Shown here in pieces: positions 26,424 to 35,602 of a DNA stretch of 64,000 nucleotides. The translations under genes were made by a program, and so were the position numbers. Source of the stretch: Bacteroidia bacterium (GTDB taxonomy: Bacteria; Bacteroidota; Bacteroidia; Bacteroidales; Prolixibacteraceae); NCBI GenBank assembly GCA_025358025.1, contig JANYKW010000009.1, positions 1-64,000 on the forward strand. Reading direction: 5' to 3'. The first letter of the stretch is position 1, and the number at the start of each line of letters is the position of its first letter. The notes under the pieces were generated by a model. It ran no database searches. It was given only the letters and a program-made list of their open reading frames with translations, and had not been told where the DNA came from.

Positions 26424-27462
26424 CCAAATACAGGCTCCTCTTACTCCTTGGTACCGCCTCCCCTATGATCGCAGACTCGGGTAAGCCTGCCTTTGTTTTT
26501 AAAAGCTCCAGCACCTCATCTGCTTTGTCTGCAGGTACAGCCATCAGCAATCCTCCTGAGGTCTGCGCATCGCAGCATAACATTTTTCGTTCATAAGCCA
26601 GGGAAGATCCAAACGTAGTACTCTCCTTCACAAATTCCAGATTTCTAAAAGCCGCACCAGGGATACACCCCTCTTCCAGCAGTGTGAGTGCTTCAGGAAA
26701 TAACGGCAACTGTTTTGACTGAATTCTGAGCGTAACCCCACTGGCATCAGCCATACGCATGGCATGGCCCAATAATCCAAATCCTGTAACATCTGTGGCC
26801 CCTTTCAGGTTGAACTCCTGCATCACCACGGCGCCACTTTTATTGAGCATCTTCATGTAATTCAGTGCTTTGCGTACTGTATCCGCATCGGTCATCCTGC
26901 TTCGTTGTCCGGCCAGGATCACCCCCGATCCCAGTGGTTTTGTCAGGATCAGTAAATCTCCTGGCCTTACCCCTGAATTGGTAATCAGCTTGTCGGGATG
27001 TATGGTCCCGACGACTGCCAACCCGAATTTTGGAGGGTAATCCTCAATGGTATGTCCGCCGAGTACCAAAGCTCCTGCTTCCACTACTTTATCGTGACCA
27101 CCCTGCAGGATGGCTCCAAATACTTCCAATGGAATTTTTTGAGCTGAGAACATCATCAGATTGAGAACCAGCAACGGTGTTCCACCCATGGCATAGACAT
27201 CACTCAGGGCATTAGCAGCAGCAATCTGTCCAAACTCATATCCGTCGCTGCAAACAGGGGGGAAAAAATCTGTGGTATATATCAGGGCAGTCTCATCATT
27301 CAGCTTGTAAACACCCGCATCGTCATGTGTCTCAATGCCAACCATCAGATTGGGATGCTCCACCCTGGGCAGTTTTGCAAGAATCTCACCCAACTGTACC
27401 GGTGATAGTTTAGCAGAGCAACCACCCTGTTCAACTGTCGTTAACAAATCAAAATCACTCAT
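26419..27462 (-). CDS. selD: Selenophosphate synthetase (selenide, water dikinase)
   Basis: Makes selenophosphate from selenide and ATP for selenium-containing tRNA or proteins. The ATG at 27462 (MSDFDLLTTVEQGGCSAKL) is chosen, giving 347 aa. The catalytic residue is a TGC cysteine in GGCSAK, not selenocysteine. Other hallmarks are GIETHDDAGVYKL, TTDFFPPVCSDGYEFGQIAAANALSDVYAMGG and a C-terminal CDAQTSGGLLMAVP. The partner enzymes mnmH and yedF lie 9 kb away on the same strand, separated by an unrelated block. Its 3' end overlaps the terminator hairpin. Confidence 0.96.
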   Translation of the reverse strand: MSDFDLLTTVEQGGCSAKLSPVQLGEILAKLPRVEHPNLMVGIETHDDAGVYKLNDETALIYTTDFFPPVCSDGYEFGQIAAANALSDVYAMGGTPLLVLNLMMFSAQKIPLEVFGAILQGGHDKVVEAGALVLGGHTIEDYPPKFGLAVVGTIHPDKLITNSGVRPGDLLILTKPLGSGVILAGQRSRMTDADTVRKALNYMKMLNKSGAVVMQEFNLKGATDVTGFGLLGHAMRMADASGVTLRIQSKQLPLFPEALTLLEEGCIPGAAFRNLEFVKESTTFGSSLAYERKMLCCDAQTSGGLLMAVPADKADEVLELLKTKAGLPESAIIGEAVPRSKRSLYLD

Positions 27463-27834
27463 AGCCACAAAATTACCACAAAAACACAAATACCCCCCAA
27501 TCTTACCACAGATTACTCAAATTAACCACAGCCCTCACCACAAATGGCACAAATGAACACAAATAACCCCTGCCTTACCACAGATTACACTAATTAACCC
27601 CTGCCATACCACAGATTACACTAATTACACAGATTAAAAGGAAAAAGTATTTTGTTATTCGTTTATCCGATTCATTTACTGTAACTTGTATTTGACCAAT
27701 GCAATTAAAATAAATATCATGGAAGAAAATTACCTTTTTAAGGAGGAATGCTACCAAATAATTGACCAATTCATTTGTTAAAATAGCGGTTGCTTTTTGT
27801 GGTCATTTGTGCAATTTGAGGTATGGGCTGGGTT
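27463..27834. repeat. Degenerate ACCACAGATTACAC repeat region
   Basis: The gap between the activase gene and selD carries at least three units of a repeat. TACCACAGATTACACTAATT starts at 27576 and 27607 (31-bp period), and a diverged copy starts at 27504. CCACAAA/CACAAATAACCCC words lie between. Related sequence occurs in inverted orientation at 35354-35390. The rest (27640-27834) is AT-rich with no gene. It is not a CRISPR: units are degenerate and there are no unique spacers of constant length. Confidence 0.7.
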
Positions 27835-28743
27835 TCAGCCCCCGACTGTCGCCTCTATCCCATATTCCTTAAATATTTCGACAGCCTTTTGAATTGCCTC
27901 AGCACCAGGCTCTTCGAGTAACTGAAAATCAACGGCTCTTCCCAGTTTCAAATATTTCGTTTGTGCGATTTTATGGTATGGAAGCAAATTCACCGTTTTC
28001 TTCTCCCCCGGTAATGTTGCTACAAATTGTGCTGTTTGGATTAAATTATCCTCGTCATCATTAACTCCGCTTATCAGTGGTATGCGGATAATTAAATTGG
28101 TGTCGGTTCCCGCCAGAATCCTGAGATTTTCGAGGATCTTCCCATTGGGTACACCGGTCCATTGGTGGTGTCGCACAGAATCCACCATCTTCAGATCGTA
28201 TAAAAAGAGATCCGTGTGTCCGGCAACTTGGAGGAGTATTTCGCTACTCACCAGCCCTGCCGTGTCCACTGCCCGGTGAATCCCCCTTTTCCCGCATTCG
28301 TCCAGCAGCTGTAGCAGCATATCAGGATGCAGCAGGGGCTCTCCTCCCGAGAAAGTAACTCCACCACCCGACTGCTCAAAAAACACCCGCTCCTTCTCTA
28401 TCTCCATCATGATCTCCTCAACCGTGAGCCGGGTGCCAGACAACTCGATCGCCTTCGTGGGGCAGACTTCCGCACAGGCACCACACATCCGGCATAGGGC
28501 AGTGTCCGTTGCGATACCTCCGGATGTCAGGGTGAGCGCCCGGTTCGGACATGCTTCCACGCAGGTGCCGCAGCGGATACATCGTGCCGGAGCATACATA
28601 CGCTCCTGGCCCGCGGGGATCCCTTCCGGATTGTGGCACCATGCACAGCTCAGGTTGCATCCTTTCAGGAAAATCACAATCCGTATCCCCGGACCATCAT
28701 GTATGGCATAACGCTTGATATCAAACAGCAAAGGCATTTGCAT
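27835..28743 (-). CDS. Glycyl-radical enzyme activating protein (radical SAM)
   Basis: Installs the glycyl radical on the adjacent lyase/dehydratase using S-adenosylmethionine. I start at 28743 (MQMPLLFDIKRYAIHDGPG), since the N-terminal extension in the track ORF is encoded by a GGGACGGTGAGATGGA repeat. The radical SAM motif is KGCNLSCAWCHNPE. An inserted ferredoxin domain with CIRCGTCVEACP and CRMCGACAEVCP would hold two more 4Fe-4S clusters, as in activases of the HypD/CutC type rather than PflA. About 303 aa. It is 107 bp downstream of the glycyl radical enzyme and follows it on the same strand. Confidence 0.93.
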   Translation of the reverse strand: MQMPLLFDIKRYAIHDGPGIRIVIFLKGCNLSCAWCHNPEGIPAGQERMYAPARCIRCGTCVEACPNRALTLTSGGIATDTALCRMCGACAEVCPTKAIELSGTRLTVEEIMMEIEKERVFFEQSGGGVTFSGGEPLLHPDMLLQLLDECGKRGIHRAVDTAGLVSSEILLQVAGHTDLFLYDLKMVDSVRHHQWTGVPNGKILENLRILAGTDTNLIIRIPLISGVNDDEDNLIQTAQFVATLPGEKKTVNLLPYHKIAQTKYLKLGRAVDFQLLEEPGAEAIQKAVEIFKEYGIEATVGG

Positions 28744-28797
28744 CAATGGTTCTATAAATAATTCATTTCGTCTCATGCTCAATTTCGGGAGTTTCCA

Positions 28798-28850
28798 CAG
28801 TCTTCTCCGTCCCTCCATCTCACCGTCCCTCCATCTCACCGTCCCTCCCG
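28798..28850. repeat. Tandem CTCCGTCCCTCCATCTCACC repeat
   Basis: Three near-copies of CCGTCCCTCCATCTCA (about 18-bp period) sit between the glycyl radical enzyme and its activase. They create a spurious N-terminal extension in the ORF track. Confidence 0.6.
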
Positions 28851-31319
28851 TCATCCACATATGCCGCTGTTTTCGGTGCGCTCAATAACCTCCCTTTGCA
28901 AATCACTGTTCATGTCGTTGAAATAGTCGCTGTAGCCTGCCATGCGTACCATCAGGTCTTTGTAGTCAGACGGACAAGCCTGTGCGGCCAGCAGGGTCGC
29001 GGTATCCACTATGTTGAACTGTACGTGGTGGCCACCCAGGATGAAGTAGCTTCGTATCAGGTAGCCGAGCTTCACCATGTCCTCCTCCTTCTTCAGCAGA
29101 CTGGGGAGAAAACGCTGGTTGAGCAGTGTCCCGCCCGACTTCACATGGTCGAATTTGGTGAGCGACTTCATCACCGCTGACGGACCGTGGGTATCTGCCC
29201 CATGTGAGGGAGAAGTACCATCGGAGATCGATTTTCCGGCCAGCCGTCCGTTGGGGGTGGCGCCCATCACCTTGCCAAAATAGACATGGCAGGTGGTCGA
29301 GAGCATGTTTAGGTGATATTTTCCACCTGGTTTGATGTTGGGTTTCCCGTCGATGGCCTTAACCAGGTCGTTGTATACCTGCAAGGCAATCGCATCGGCA
29401 TAATTGTCGTCGTTGCCGAAGAAAGGGGTGCGGTTCATGATCGTTTGGCGCAACACCTCTTCTCCTTCGAAATCATTCAAAACAGCATGCATAACCTTGT
29501 CCATAGAGAAACGCTGATCTTCGAATACATGCTTTTTGAGTGCTGCCAGACTGTCGGTGGTGGTGCCCAGTCCGCAGCACTGAATATAACTGGTATTATA
29601 ACGGGGTCCGCCGTCGTAATAATCTTTTCCCCTGGCCACACAGTCGTCGATGACCACCGAAAGGAAGGGTGCAGGGGCGTATTTGGCAAACATCCGGTCG
29701 ATGTAGTTGCTCACCCGCATCTTCAGATCAACCACATAGTTAACCTGCTTTAGGAAGGCTTCATACAACTCCTCATAATTTTTAAAGTCGCGTGGATTAC
29801 CGGTCTGCAACCCTACCGGGATTCCTGTAACCGGATTTATCCCGTTGTTGAGTGTCACCTCCAGGATTTTGGGAACATTGAGATAGCCAGTGAGCAGGTA
29901 AGCCTCCTTCCCGAATGCCCCTACTTCGATACACCCGCTGCAGCCCCCTTCGCGCGCATCCTGCATGGTTTTTCCCTGGCGCAGCAGTTCTGCCACATAG
30001 ACATCAGGATTGAAGACGGAGGGGTAGCCATGTCCCTGACGGATAACTCTGGTAGCTGCCAGCAGAAAACTTTCGGGAGTCTGACTGCTTATATGCACGG
30101 AGAACCCGGGCTGCAGGATGTGCAGCTCTTCCGCCACCTCCAGAAAAAGATAGGAGAGTTCGCTGGTGCCATCGCTGCCATCGCCTTTGATGCCACCGAT
30201 GTTGATATTTGTAAAGTCGTTGTAGGTACCGCTTTCCCTGGCCGTGATCCCCACCTTGGGCGGGGCCGGATGGTTGTTCACCTTGATCCAGAAACAGGAG
30301 ATAAGCTCTTTGGCCTGCTCCCGGGTGAGGGTGCCGTCAGCCAGTCCGGCTTCGTAAAACGGAGCCAGATGCTGGTCAAAATGACCGGGGTTCATGGCAC
30401 CCCAGCCATTCAGCTCTGTGATTGTGCCAAGGTGCACAAACCAATACATCTGAATGGCCTCCCAGAGGTTGCGCGGGGCATTCGCCGGAACCCATCTGCA
30501 CACCTCCGCGATTTTCAGCAATTCCTCCCTCCGCTGGCCGTGATTTGCAATCGCGGCCATCTCCTTCGCCAACTGTGCATGCCGTTCTGCAAATAAAATC
30601 ACCGCATCGCAGGAGATCTCCATCGCCTTCCACTCCTCTGCCTTGTCGGTGGCCTCCGGATCGTTCAGGTAATCGAGCGAAGCAATATTAACCGCGATCT
30701 CACGTTTGTAATCGAGCATCCCCTTTTTGTAGATCTTGCCGTCCAGGGTGGTATGGCCCGGCGCACGCTGCTCCATGAATTCGGTAAACAATCCTGCCTC
30801 ATAAGCCAGCCGCCACTCCCGGGGCACATGACCAAAGATCCTTTCGCGCTGGGTCTTTCCTGCCCAGTACGGAATCACCTCCGTGCGGTAGGTTTCAATA
30901 TCTTCCACACTGATGGTATACCGTTGCAGTTCGCGGGTGTTGAGCACATTCAAGTCCTCCATACTATGGCACGTCAGTTCGGGAAAGGTAGGAACGCATT
31001 TTGGCTTTGGACCACGCTCACCCACAATCAATTCTCCCTCTCCCAGGTAGATGGTTTTCCGGGTGCAGTGATCGTAAAAATTGGCAGCCCGCAATACCGG
31101 AACCGACAACTTTCCGAAGTTCTCTTTGTAAAATGCCGTTTCGTGCAAGGCCCTCTCTATGGAAAGCGAGGGCTCCGATTCGACACTCAATTTCCTCAAC
31201 TGCTGAATCCGCTGGTTCATTCCCGGCCCGATCCGCTCCGTTTTTGGTGGATAGTAATTCCCTTCGCTTAACGCTAGCCGCTCGGGGGTTGGGTTATGTT
31301 GTATGATTTTCTCGAACAT
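28851..31319 (-). CDS. Glycyl radical enzyme, trans-4-hydroxyproline dehydratase-like
   Basis: 822-aa member of the pyruvate-formate-lyase-like family, working in the anaerobic cytoplasm. The thiyl cysteine is Cys463 with Glu465 (GCSGCIEVG), and the radical glycine is Gly795 (VRMAGYSDYF). Counting from remembered HypD positions with a +29/+30 offset, Phe181, His189, Ser363, Asp368, Phe369, Cys463, Glu465, Thr675 and Gly795 all fall in place. The position matching HypD Asp278 would be Gly307, so a related substrate is possible. Choline and isethionate lyase branches look less likely. No proline-forming reductase gene is adjacent. The activase is directly downstream. Confidence 0.8.
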   Translation of the reverse strand: MFEKIIQHNPTPERLALSEGNYYPPKTERIGPGMNQRIQQLRKLSVESEPSLSIERALHETAFYKENFGKLSVPVLRAANFYDHCTRKTIYLGEGELIVGERGPKPKCVPTFPELTCHSMEDLNVLNTRELQRYTISVEDIETYRTEVIPYWAGKTQRERIFGHVPREWRLAYEAGLFTEFMEQRAPGHTTLDGKIYKKGMLDYKREIAVNIASLDYLNDPEATDKAEEWKAMEISCDAVILFAERHAQLAKEMAAIANHGQRREELLKIAEVCRWVPANAPRNLWEAIQMYWFVHLGTITELNGWGAMNPGHFDQHLAPFYEAGLADGTLTREQAKELISCFWIKVNNHPAPPKVGITARESGTYNDFTNINIGGIKGDGSDGTSELSYLFLEVAEELHILQPGFSVHISSQTPESFLLAATRVIRQGHGYPSVFNPDVYVAELLRQGKTMQDAREGGCSGCIEVGAFGKEAYLLTGYLNVPKILEVTLNNGINPVTGIPVGLQTGNPRDFKNYEELYEAFLKQVNYVVDLKMRVSNYIDRMFAKYAPAPFLSVVIDDCVARGKDYYDGGPRYNTSYIQCCGLGTTTDSLAALKKHVFEDQRFSMDKVMHAVLNDFEGEEVLRQTIMNRTPFFGNDDNYADAIALQVYNDLVKAIDGKPNIKPGGKYHLNMLSTTCHVYFGKVMGATPNGRLAGKSISDGTSPSHGADTHGPSAVMKSLTKFDHVKSGGTLLNQRFLPSLLKKEEDMVKLGYLIRSYFILGGHHVQFNIVDTATLLAAQACPSDYKDLMVRMAGYSDYFNDMNSDLQREVIERTENSGICG

Positions 31320-31502
31320 TTTTCGGATATTTCATTCAGGGTACCGGGAAGACCAGGACAAATGGATCACTGGGTGGAGTAAAATTGAATCTCCTGTTTT
31401 GACCTAAAACAAATGTAGCCAATTTATTTATTGTCTCATTGATGATTTTAGCGTCCGAATTGATACGATAAAGGAGGGGCTTATGAAGAAAATGAATTGA
31501 AG

Positions 31503-32945
31503 CTAGAAGGATAGCAAGCATTGCCAGATGAACATATTTCCGAACGAATCCACATCTTCCCATATTTGCTTCATCAACGGCTCATCTCCGGTGATGGCCG
31601 GGATCTCTTTCCGCTTTTCTTCCCACGGAACACACAATCCCGGTTTCACCTTTGATTTCAGGTGATTGGCCATTCCGTAATCCGACCCGAAAATCGTTCC
31701 GGAAGCCGGGGCGTTTTGTGATTTTACATCAAGCAAGGGAGCCGTACTGCCGGAATAAACGCCGTAATCGCGGGTAAATTCCGTTAGAACCTGCATGTTT
31801 TCAACGGTGGCATCGTTTTGAATGATCGCGCTGGCATCCATGATGTATCCCCCGTCGCGTGCTACTTCATCAATAACCTTCTTGCAGCGGGCACGGATAC
31901 CATCGGGAGTTCCAAAGGATAGCAGGGTGTTTGGAATTCCTCCGCTCAAGCAGAATTTGTGTCCAATCGTCTGATGCGTCTTGAAAATATCGCCGCTATC
32001 CACGTGATAAATGATGCTCTTTTCGGGCAATTCCGCGAAACTATCGAGGTGGTGGTTCCAGTTTCCTTCGGCATAAAATAGCGTCTGATGTCCATTTTTC
32101 CAAAGTTCCTCCACAATGGGCCTAACCGTCGGCCAGTAATGCGATTCGAATTCACCGGCTGAAACAAAGGGTATGCAACCCCGGTGCATCCAGTAACCAA
32201 CCGGTACCTGCTTATCCGGATCGGCAGAGGTAAGCGCAACATGGTACAAATGAGGCATCAATGCATCACAGGCTTTTCGTACTTTTTCGGGTTGTGTTAT
32301 CATGTCCATGGTCAGTCCCAGGTAACCCCGGAGCTTATCGCCCAATATGTCGAAGGGTGCCTTGAAAATTCCGTTGATGGCAGATACTGTACCGCTTTCG
32401 GTTCTCAATTTCTCAACATGCGGACCATAGGCATTGAAATAGTTAAGCATGGCCATTCCCCCTTTCACCAGTGCCAGGTTGTTGCGGTAACTGGTGGCTG
32501 CACCCATGGGGGAAATATCGGCAGATACCCTTGGCAACCATTTGTTGTAAAGAAAGGCTGTCGGATCGTCAATCAGTTCGTCGTACTCATCCTCCTTCAT
32601 AAACGACTTGCCTTCTTCCGGCTCACGGTACTGAAAACCATTACACGCCGGTACATCGATACCAGGAATGCCATAATAGGTGAGACCGATCGCCTGTGTA
32701 AGACCAGTCCAAACATAGACCATGTTCGAAACCACAGCGTCCCAGTCGAACCCGGCAGCACATTGTCGGGCAGCATCAAAGGCACGGTTGTAATCGTGCA
32801 CTACATCCTGACAGGTCATTCCTGCATATTTGGCCGTAAACTCAGCAACAAAAGGACGAATCGGAATGCAATCCGGCTTTTCGTTGCGCATGGCAGTTAG
32901 GTAACGGCTAAGTCGTTGTCGGTAAAGATCTTCGGTGGATACCAT
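31503..32945 (-). CDS. Uroporphyrinogen decarboxylase-fold protein (URO-D/MtaA superfamily)
   Basis: The track ORF starts at TTG; the ATG at 32945 (MVSTEDLYRQRLSRY) gives 480 aa. The URO-D fold is recognisable (MRNEKPDCIPIRPF, DWDAVVSNMVYVW, IIYHVDSGDIFKTHQTIG). In the MtaA/CmuA branch a HxC motif binds zinc; here the matching place reads FYAEGNWNHHL, so the standard zinc ligands are missing or changed. It is unlikely to be haem-pathway HemE, which is shorter. It may be a methyltransferase component or bind a different cofactor. It is upstream of the glycyl radical enzyme on the same strand with a 183-bp gap. Confidence 0.75.
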   Translation of the reverse strand: MVSTEDLYRQRLSRYLTAMRNEKPDCIPIRPFVAEFTAKYAGMTCQDVVHDYNRAFDAARQCAAGFDWDAVVSNMVYVWTGLTQAIGLTYYGIPGIDVPACNGFQYREPEEGKSFMKEDEYDELIDDPTAFLYNKWLPRVSADISPMGAATSYRNNLALVKGGMAMLNYFNAYGPHVEKLRTESGTVSAINGIFKAPFDILGDKLRGYLGLTMDMITQPEKVRKACDALMPHLYHVALTSADPDKQVPVGYWMHRGCIPFVSAGEFESHYWPTVRPIVEELWKNGHQTLFYAEGNWNHHLDSFAELPEKSIIYHVDSGDIFKTHQTIGHKFCLSGGIPNTLLSFGTPDGIRARCKKVIDEVARDGGYIMDASAIIQNDATVENMQVLTEFTRDYGVYSGSTAPLLDVKSQNAPASGTIFGSDYGMANHLKSKVKPGLCVPWEEKRKEIPAITGDEPLMKQIWEDVDSFGNMFIWQCLLSF

Positions 32946-33099
32946 CGGGTTCAATTTGATGAAAAGATAGCTGTTTTAAAGATATTAAAAAAATAAGAGG
33001 TTACCCAAATTCCTTTCCCCCATGATCAATAATGATACAACCTATTAAAATAAACTCTAATTTTAGAATTACTGAAATAGCCGTAAAAAACAAAACCAC

Positions 33100-34182
33100 A
33101 TGCTAATGAAAAGAATTCTTCTCTTTTTAATCATTTTTCTTCCCCACCTGTTAGCTGCCCAGGATGTGCAATCTCTAAAGGAGGTAGTAACCAAGCTTCA
33201 AGAGGACAACATCGCCCTGAACCATCGGCTGGATGCCCTTCAGAAGTCTTCCGACGACGGTCTTTGGTTCAACAGGTTGGGTGATGCCGCTTTTATCGAC
33301 AAAGTGTTCATGTATGGTCCGCCGCCGGCGAAGGTGAAAAATCCGACCGCTATGGGAGCACTGAATCCTGTTAAGTTTTGGTCCTATGTTTTTATCCCGA
33401 AAAACATCGACCTGAATAAAAAATATCCCTTGCTTGTATTGCCTCACGGGGGTGTTCATGCCGATTTTACAACCTATCACACCCACATCATCCGCGAGAT
33501 GATGGCACAGGGATATATCGTTGTGGCTCCCGAATACCGGGGAAGCACAGGTTATGGAAAGAGCTTCTATGAACAGATAGATTATGGCGGACTCGAGAAC
33601 GACGATTGTGATGCCAGCCGGAAGTATATGATTGAAAATTACGATTTTGTGGATGGAAACAGGGTAGGAATGATTGGCTGGAGTCATGGTGGAATGATTG
33701 CCCTGATGAGCATCTTTGCAAATCCGGATGCTTATAAATGCGCTTTCGCCGGAGTGCCCGTCTCAGATTTGATTGCACGCATGGGCTATTCGGCCGATGA
33801 TTACCGCAAGGATTTCTCAGCCGGTTATCACCTGGGAAAAACTGCACGGGAGGATGTCAATGAATATCGTCGCCGTTCACCCGCCTGGAATGCTGAAAAA
33901 CTACAAACACCACTGCTTATCCATACCAACACCAATGACGATGATGTATACGTCCTGGAGGTAGAACATCTTATACAGGCACTCAAAGCGGAAGGGAAAA
34001 AGTTCGAATACGAGATTTTCAAAAATATGCCAGGCGGACACTCCTTCGACCGGATCGACACCAAAGCAGCCAAAGAGATCCGCGTGAAAATCTATCAGTT
34101 CCTGGCAAAATACCTTTCTCCCCAAAAACCCATAAAAAATCTGGAGGATATTAACCGGGCTGCCTATTTGCCCCAAAAATAA
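33100..34182 (+). CDS. Secreted S9-family (prolyl oligopeptidase-like) hydrolase
   Basis: 360 aa with a signal peptide (LLAAQ). A short coiled segment (LKEVVTKLQEDNIALNHRLDALQ) precedes an alpha/beta-hydrolase domain. Catalytic residues are visible: Ser in GWSHGGM, Asp in NTNDDDVYV and His in GGHSFDR. The oxyanion region is VLPHGGVHADF. It lacks the beta-propeller of full prolyl oligopeptidases, so it could be an esterase or small-peptide peptidase. Periplasmic or secreted. Forms a pair with the DUF3089 gene. Confidence 0.85.
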   Translation: MLMKRILLFLIIFLPHLLAAQDVQSLKEVVTKLQEDNIALNHRLDALQKSSDDGLWFNRLGDAAFIDKVFMYGPPPAKVKNPTAMGALNPVKFWSYVFIPKNIDLNKKYPLLVLPHGGVHADFTTYHTHIIREMMAQGYIVVAPEYRGSTGYGKSFYEQIDYGGLENDDCDASRKYMIENYDFVDGNRVGMIGWSHGGMIALMSIFANPDAYKCAFAGVPVSDLIARMGYSADDYRKDFSAGYHLGKTAREDVNEYRRRSPAWNAEKLQTPLLIHTNTNDDDVYVLEVEHLIQALKAEGKKFEYEIFKNMPGGHSFDRIDTKAAKEIRVKIYQFLAKYLSPQKPIKNLEDINRAAYLPQK

Positions 34183-34226
34183 AGTTGCAAAATGCAGATT
34201 ATTTATTTCGAAGATTCAAACAGACC

Positions 34227-35276
34227 ATGCAAAAACTAACTCTTTTACTGATCGCCAGCTCACTGCTGTTTTCATTTGCCACAGCAAAAACCGGAGGTAT
34301 AAACCAACGATATCCTAATCAATTAACAGATAACACCTCTTCTGCAAACAGGGGCCCAGCTCCCGATTACAGTGATCTTCGGTATTGGGCAGCTTCCCCT
34401 TTCAAAGATGACACCAGCGACAAGATTCCGGATTTTTTAAAAAATGAAGTCCGTGATGCTCGTGCCGATGTTTTTTTCATCCATCCCACCTCCTATTTTG
34501 GCGAGGAAAAGGGTTCACCATGGAATGCGGATCTGAGGGACACCGTCGTCAACAACAATACCGACAACTTGTCAATAATGCTTCAGGCTTCTGTTTTTAA
34601 CGGCAGTTGCAGGGTTTTTGCACCCCGCTACCGTCAAGGCAACATGGAGGCATTTTATGTGTTCAATACACCAGAAGCAAAAGCGGCATTTGACCTGGCC
34701 TACAACGATGTGAAAAAAGCATTTCAGTACTATCTGAAACACGACAACAAAAAACGTCCGATAATCATTGCCTCACATAGTCAGGGTAGTCTACATGCCA
34801 TCAGGCTGTTGCAGGAATTTTTTGACGACAAGCCCCTGCAAAAAAGACTGGTTTGTGCTTATGCTATCGGTTATCAGATCAAAAAAGATGCTTTCAAAAA
34901 AATCCCGGTAGGAGAACGGTCCGGTCAGATCGGATGTTTTGTAGGATGGCGTACTTACGCGAAAGGGGAGATTCCGAAAGGTAGTGCTGCGGAAAATGGA
35001 AATTCGGTTTGCGTCAATCCGCTAACCTGGTCAACCTCCAATGAGTGGGCTTCATCTGACCTTCACCAGGGTATCATGAATAATTTTGAAAAAATTGTTC
35101 CTCACACAGTCAGCGCCGGGATAGAGCCCTCGTCCAAAATCCTTTGGATTGATACACAAGAAAGTCTTGACCCTCAAAAGAAAAAAATGACCAATTATCA
35201 TAGATGGGATTACAATCTGTTCTGGATGAATATCCGGCAAAATGTAAAAGAACGGATAGATGGGTTCCTTATGTAG
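34227..35276 (+). CDS. Secreted DUF3089 alpha/beta-hydrolase-like protein
   Basis: The ATG at 34227 (MQKLTLLLIASSLLFSFATA) begins a proper signal peptide; the track start is a TTG. The product is 349 aa. The DUF3089 domain shows RYWAASPFKDD, DVFFIHPTSYF, FAPRYRQGN and a nucleophile elbow ASHSQGS. Family members are presumed lipases/esterases with no firm substrate. It follows the S9 hydrolase by 44 bp, and both are exported, so they may be an operon. Its downstream gap holds dispersed repeat copies. Confidence 0.85.
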   Translation: MQKLTLLLIASSLLFSFATAKTGGINQRYPNQLTDNTSSANRGPAPDYSDLRYWAASPFKDDTSDKIPDFLKNEVRDARADVFFIHPTSYFGEEKGSPWNADLRDTVVNNNTDNLSIMLQASVFNGSCRVFAPRYRQGNMEAFYVFNTPEAKAAFDLAYNDVKKAFQYYLKHDNKKRPIIIASHSQGSLHAIRLLQEFFDDKPLQKRLVCAYAIGYQIKKDAFKKIPVGERSGQIGCFVGWRTYAKGEIPKGSAAENGNSVCVNPLTWSTSNEWASSDLHQGIMNNFEKIVPHTVSAGIEPSSKILWIDTQESLDPQKKKMTNYHRWDYNLFWMNIRQNVKERIDGFLM

Positions 35277-35289
35277 CACAGGGGCATTA

Positions 35290-35392
35290 TCATGAGCTAC
35301 GATCTGCATAATCCGTGGTTAAGATGGGGTTATTGGTGTCTTTTTGTGACATTTGTGTAATCTGTGGTAGGGTCAGGGTTATTTGTTGTTTT
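35290..35392. repeat. Inverted copies of the ACCACAGATTACAC repeat
   Basis: TGTGTAATCTGTGGTA (35354-35369) followed by GGGTCAGGGTTATTTGT is the reverse complement of the repeat at 27463-27640; a weaker copy is near 35312. Part of it encodes the C-terminus of the DUF3343 protein. Confidence 0.7.
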
Positions 35393-35602
35393 AATCCGTA
35401 TAATCATCCCCTTTGAGTTTGCAAACTGCTCCAGCATCTTCATATCCTCCTTTGTGACCTCCAGACACATCCCGCACTCCGAGGAATAAGGTTTTGGAAC
35501 AGGTATAACCTTGACAGGAAGTTTGTTATCTACAAACCACCTCTCTGCCAAAATCACCTGACGGATATTCCGGAACAGGACAATTACTTTATCGTCCAAC
35601 AT
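35330..35602 (-). CDS. DUF3343 protein, putative Se/S carrier-like
   Basis: 90 aa. The DUF3343 core runs [20 protein letters not shown] to about residue 70 and includes [10 protein letters not shown], a CxxC-type pair that may bind sulfur or selenium. The start overlaps the end of the upstream desulfurase-like gene by 14 bp, so they are translationally coupled. The last ~19 residues ([19 protein letters not shown]) are encoded by the dispersed intergenic repeat, so the native stop was probably lost. Family members are found beside YedF and SelD in many genomes, which supports a role in selenium handling. Confidence 0.85.
   Translation of the reverse strand: MLDDKVIVLFRNIRQVILAERWFVDNKLPVKVIPVPKPYSSECGMCLEVTKEDMKMLEQFANSKGMIIRIKTTNNPDPTTDYTNVTKRHQ

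Noticed and set aside
27400-27462. Selenocysteine codon in selD
   Set aside because: The active-site codon is TGC (Cys); the frame has no in-frame TGA.
27500-27640. Possible CRISPR array
   Set aside because: Units are degenerate, only about three, with no constant-length unique spacers and no cas genes.
28744-28860. N-terminal extension of the activase ORF
   Set aside because: Encoded by a tandem repeat and absent from family N-termini; the start at 28743 is preferred.
30030-30596. 188-aa plus-strand ORF
   Set aside because: Antisense shadow of the glycyl radical enzyme; no recognisable product.
31336-31563. 75-aa minus-strand ORF
   Set aside because: Overlaps the end of the URO-D-like gene in another frame and the gap; composition gives no support for a real protein.
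32184-32900. 238-aa plus-strand ORF
   Set aside because: Lies wholly opposite the URO-D-like gene, has no family features and is a shadow of that coding frame.
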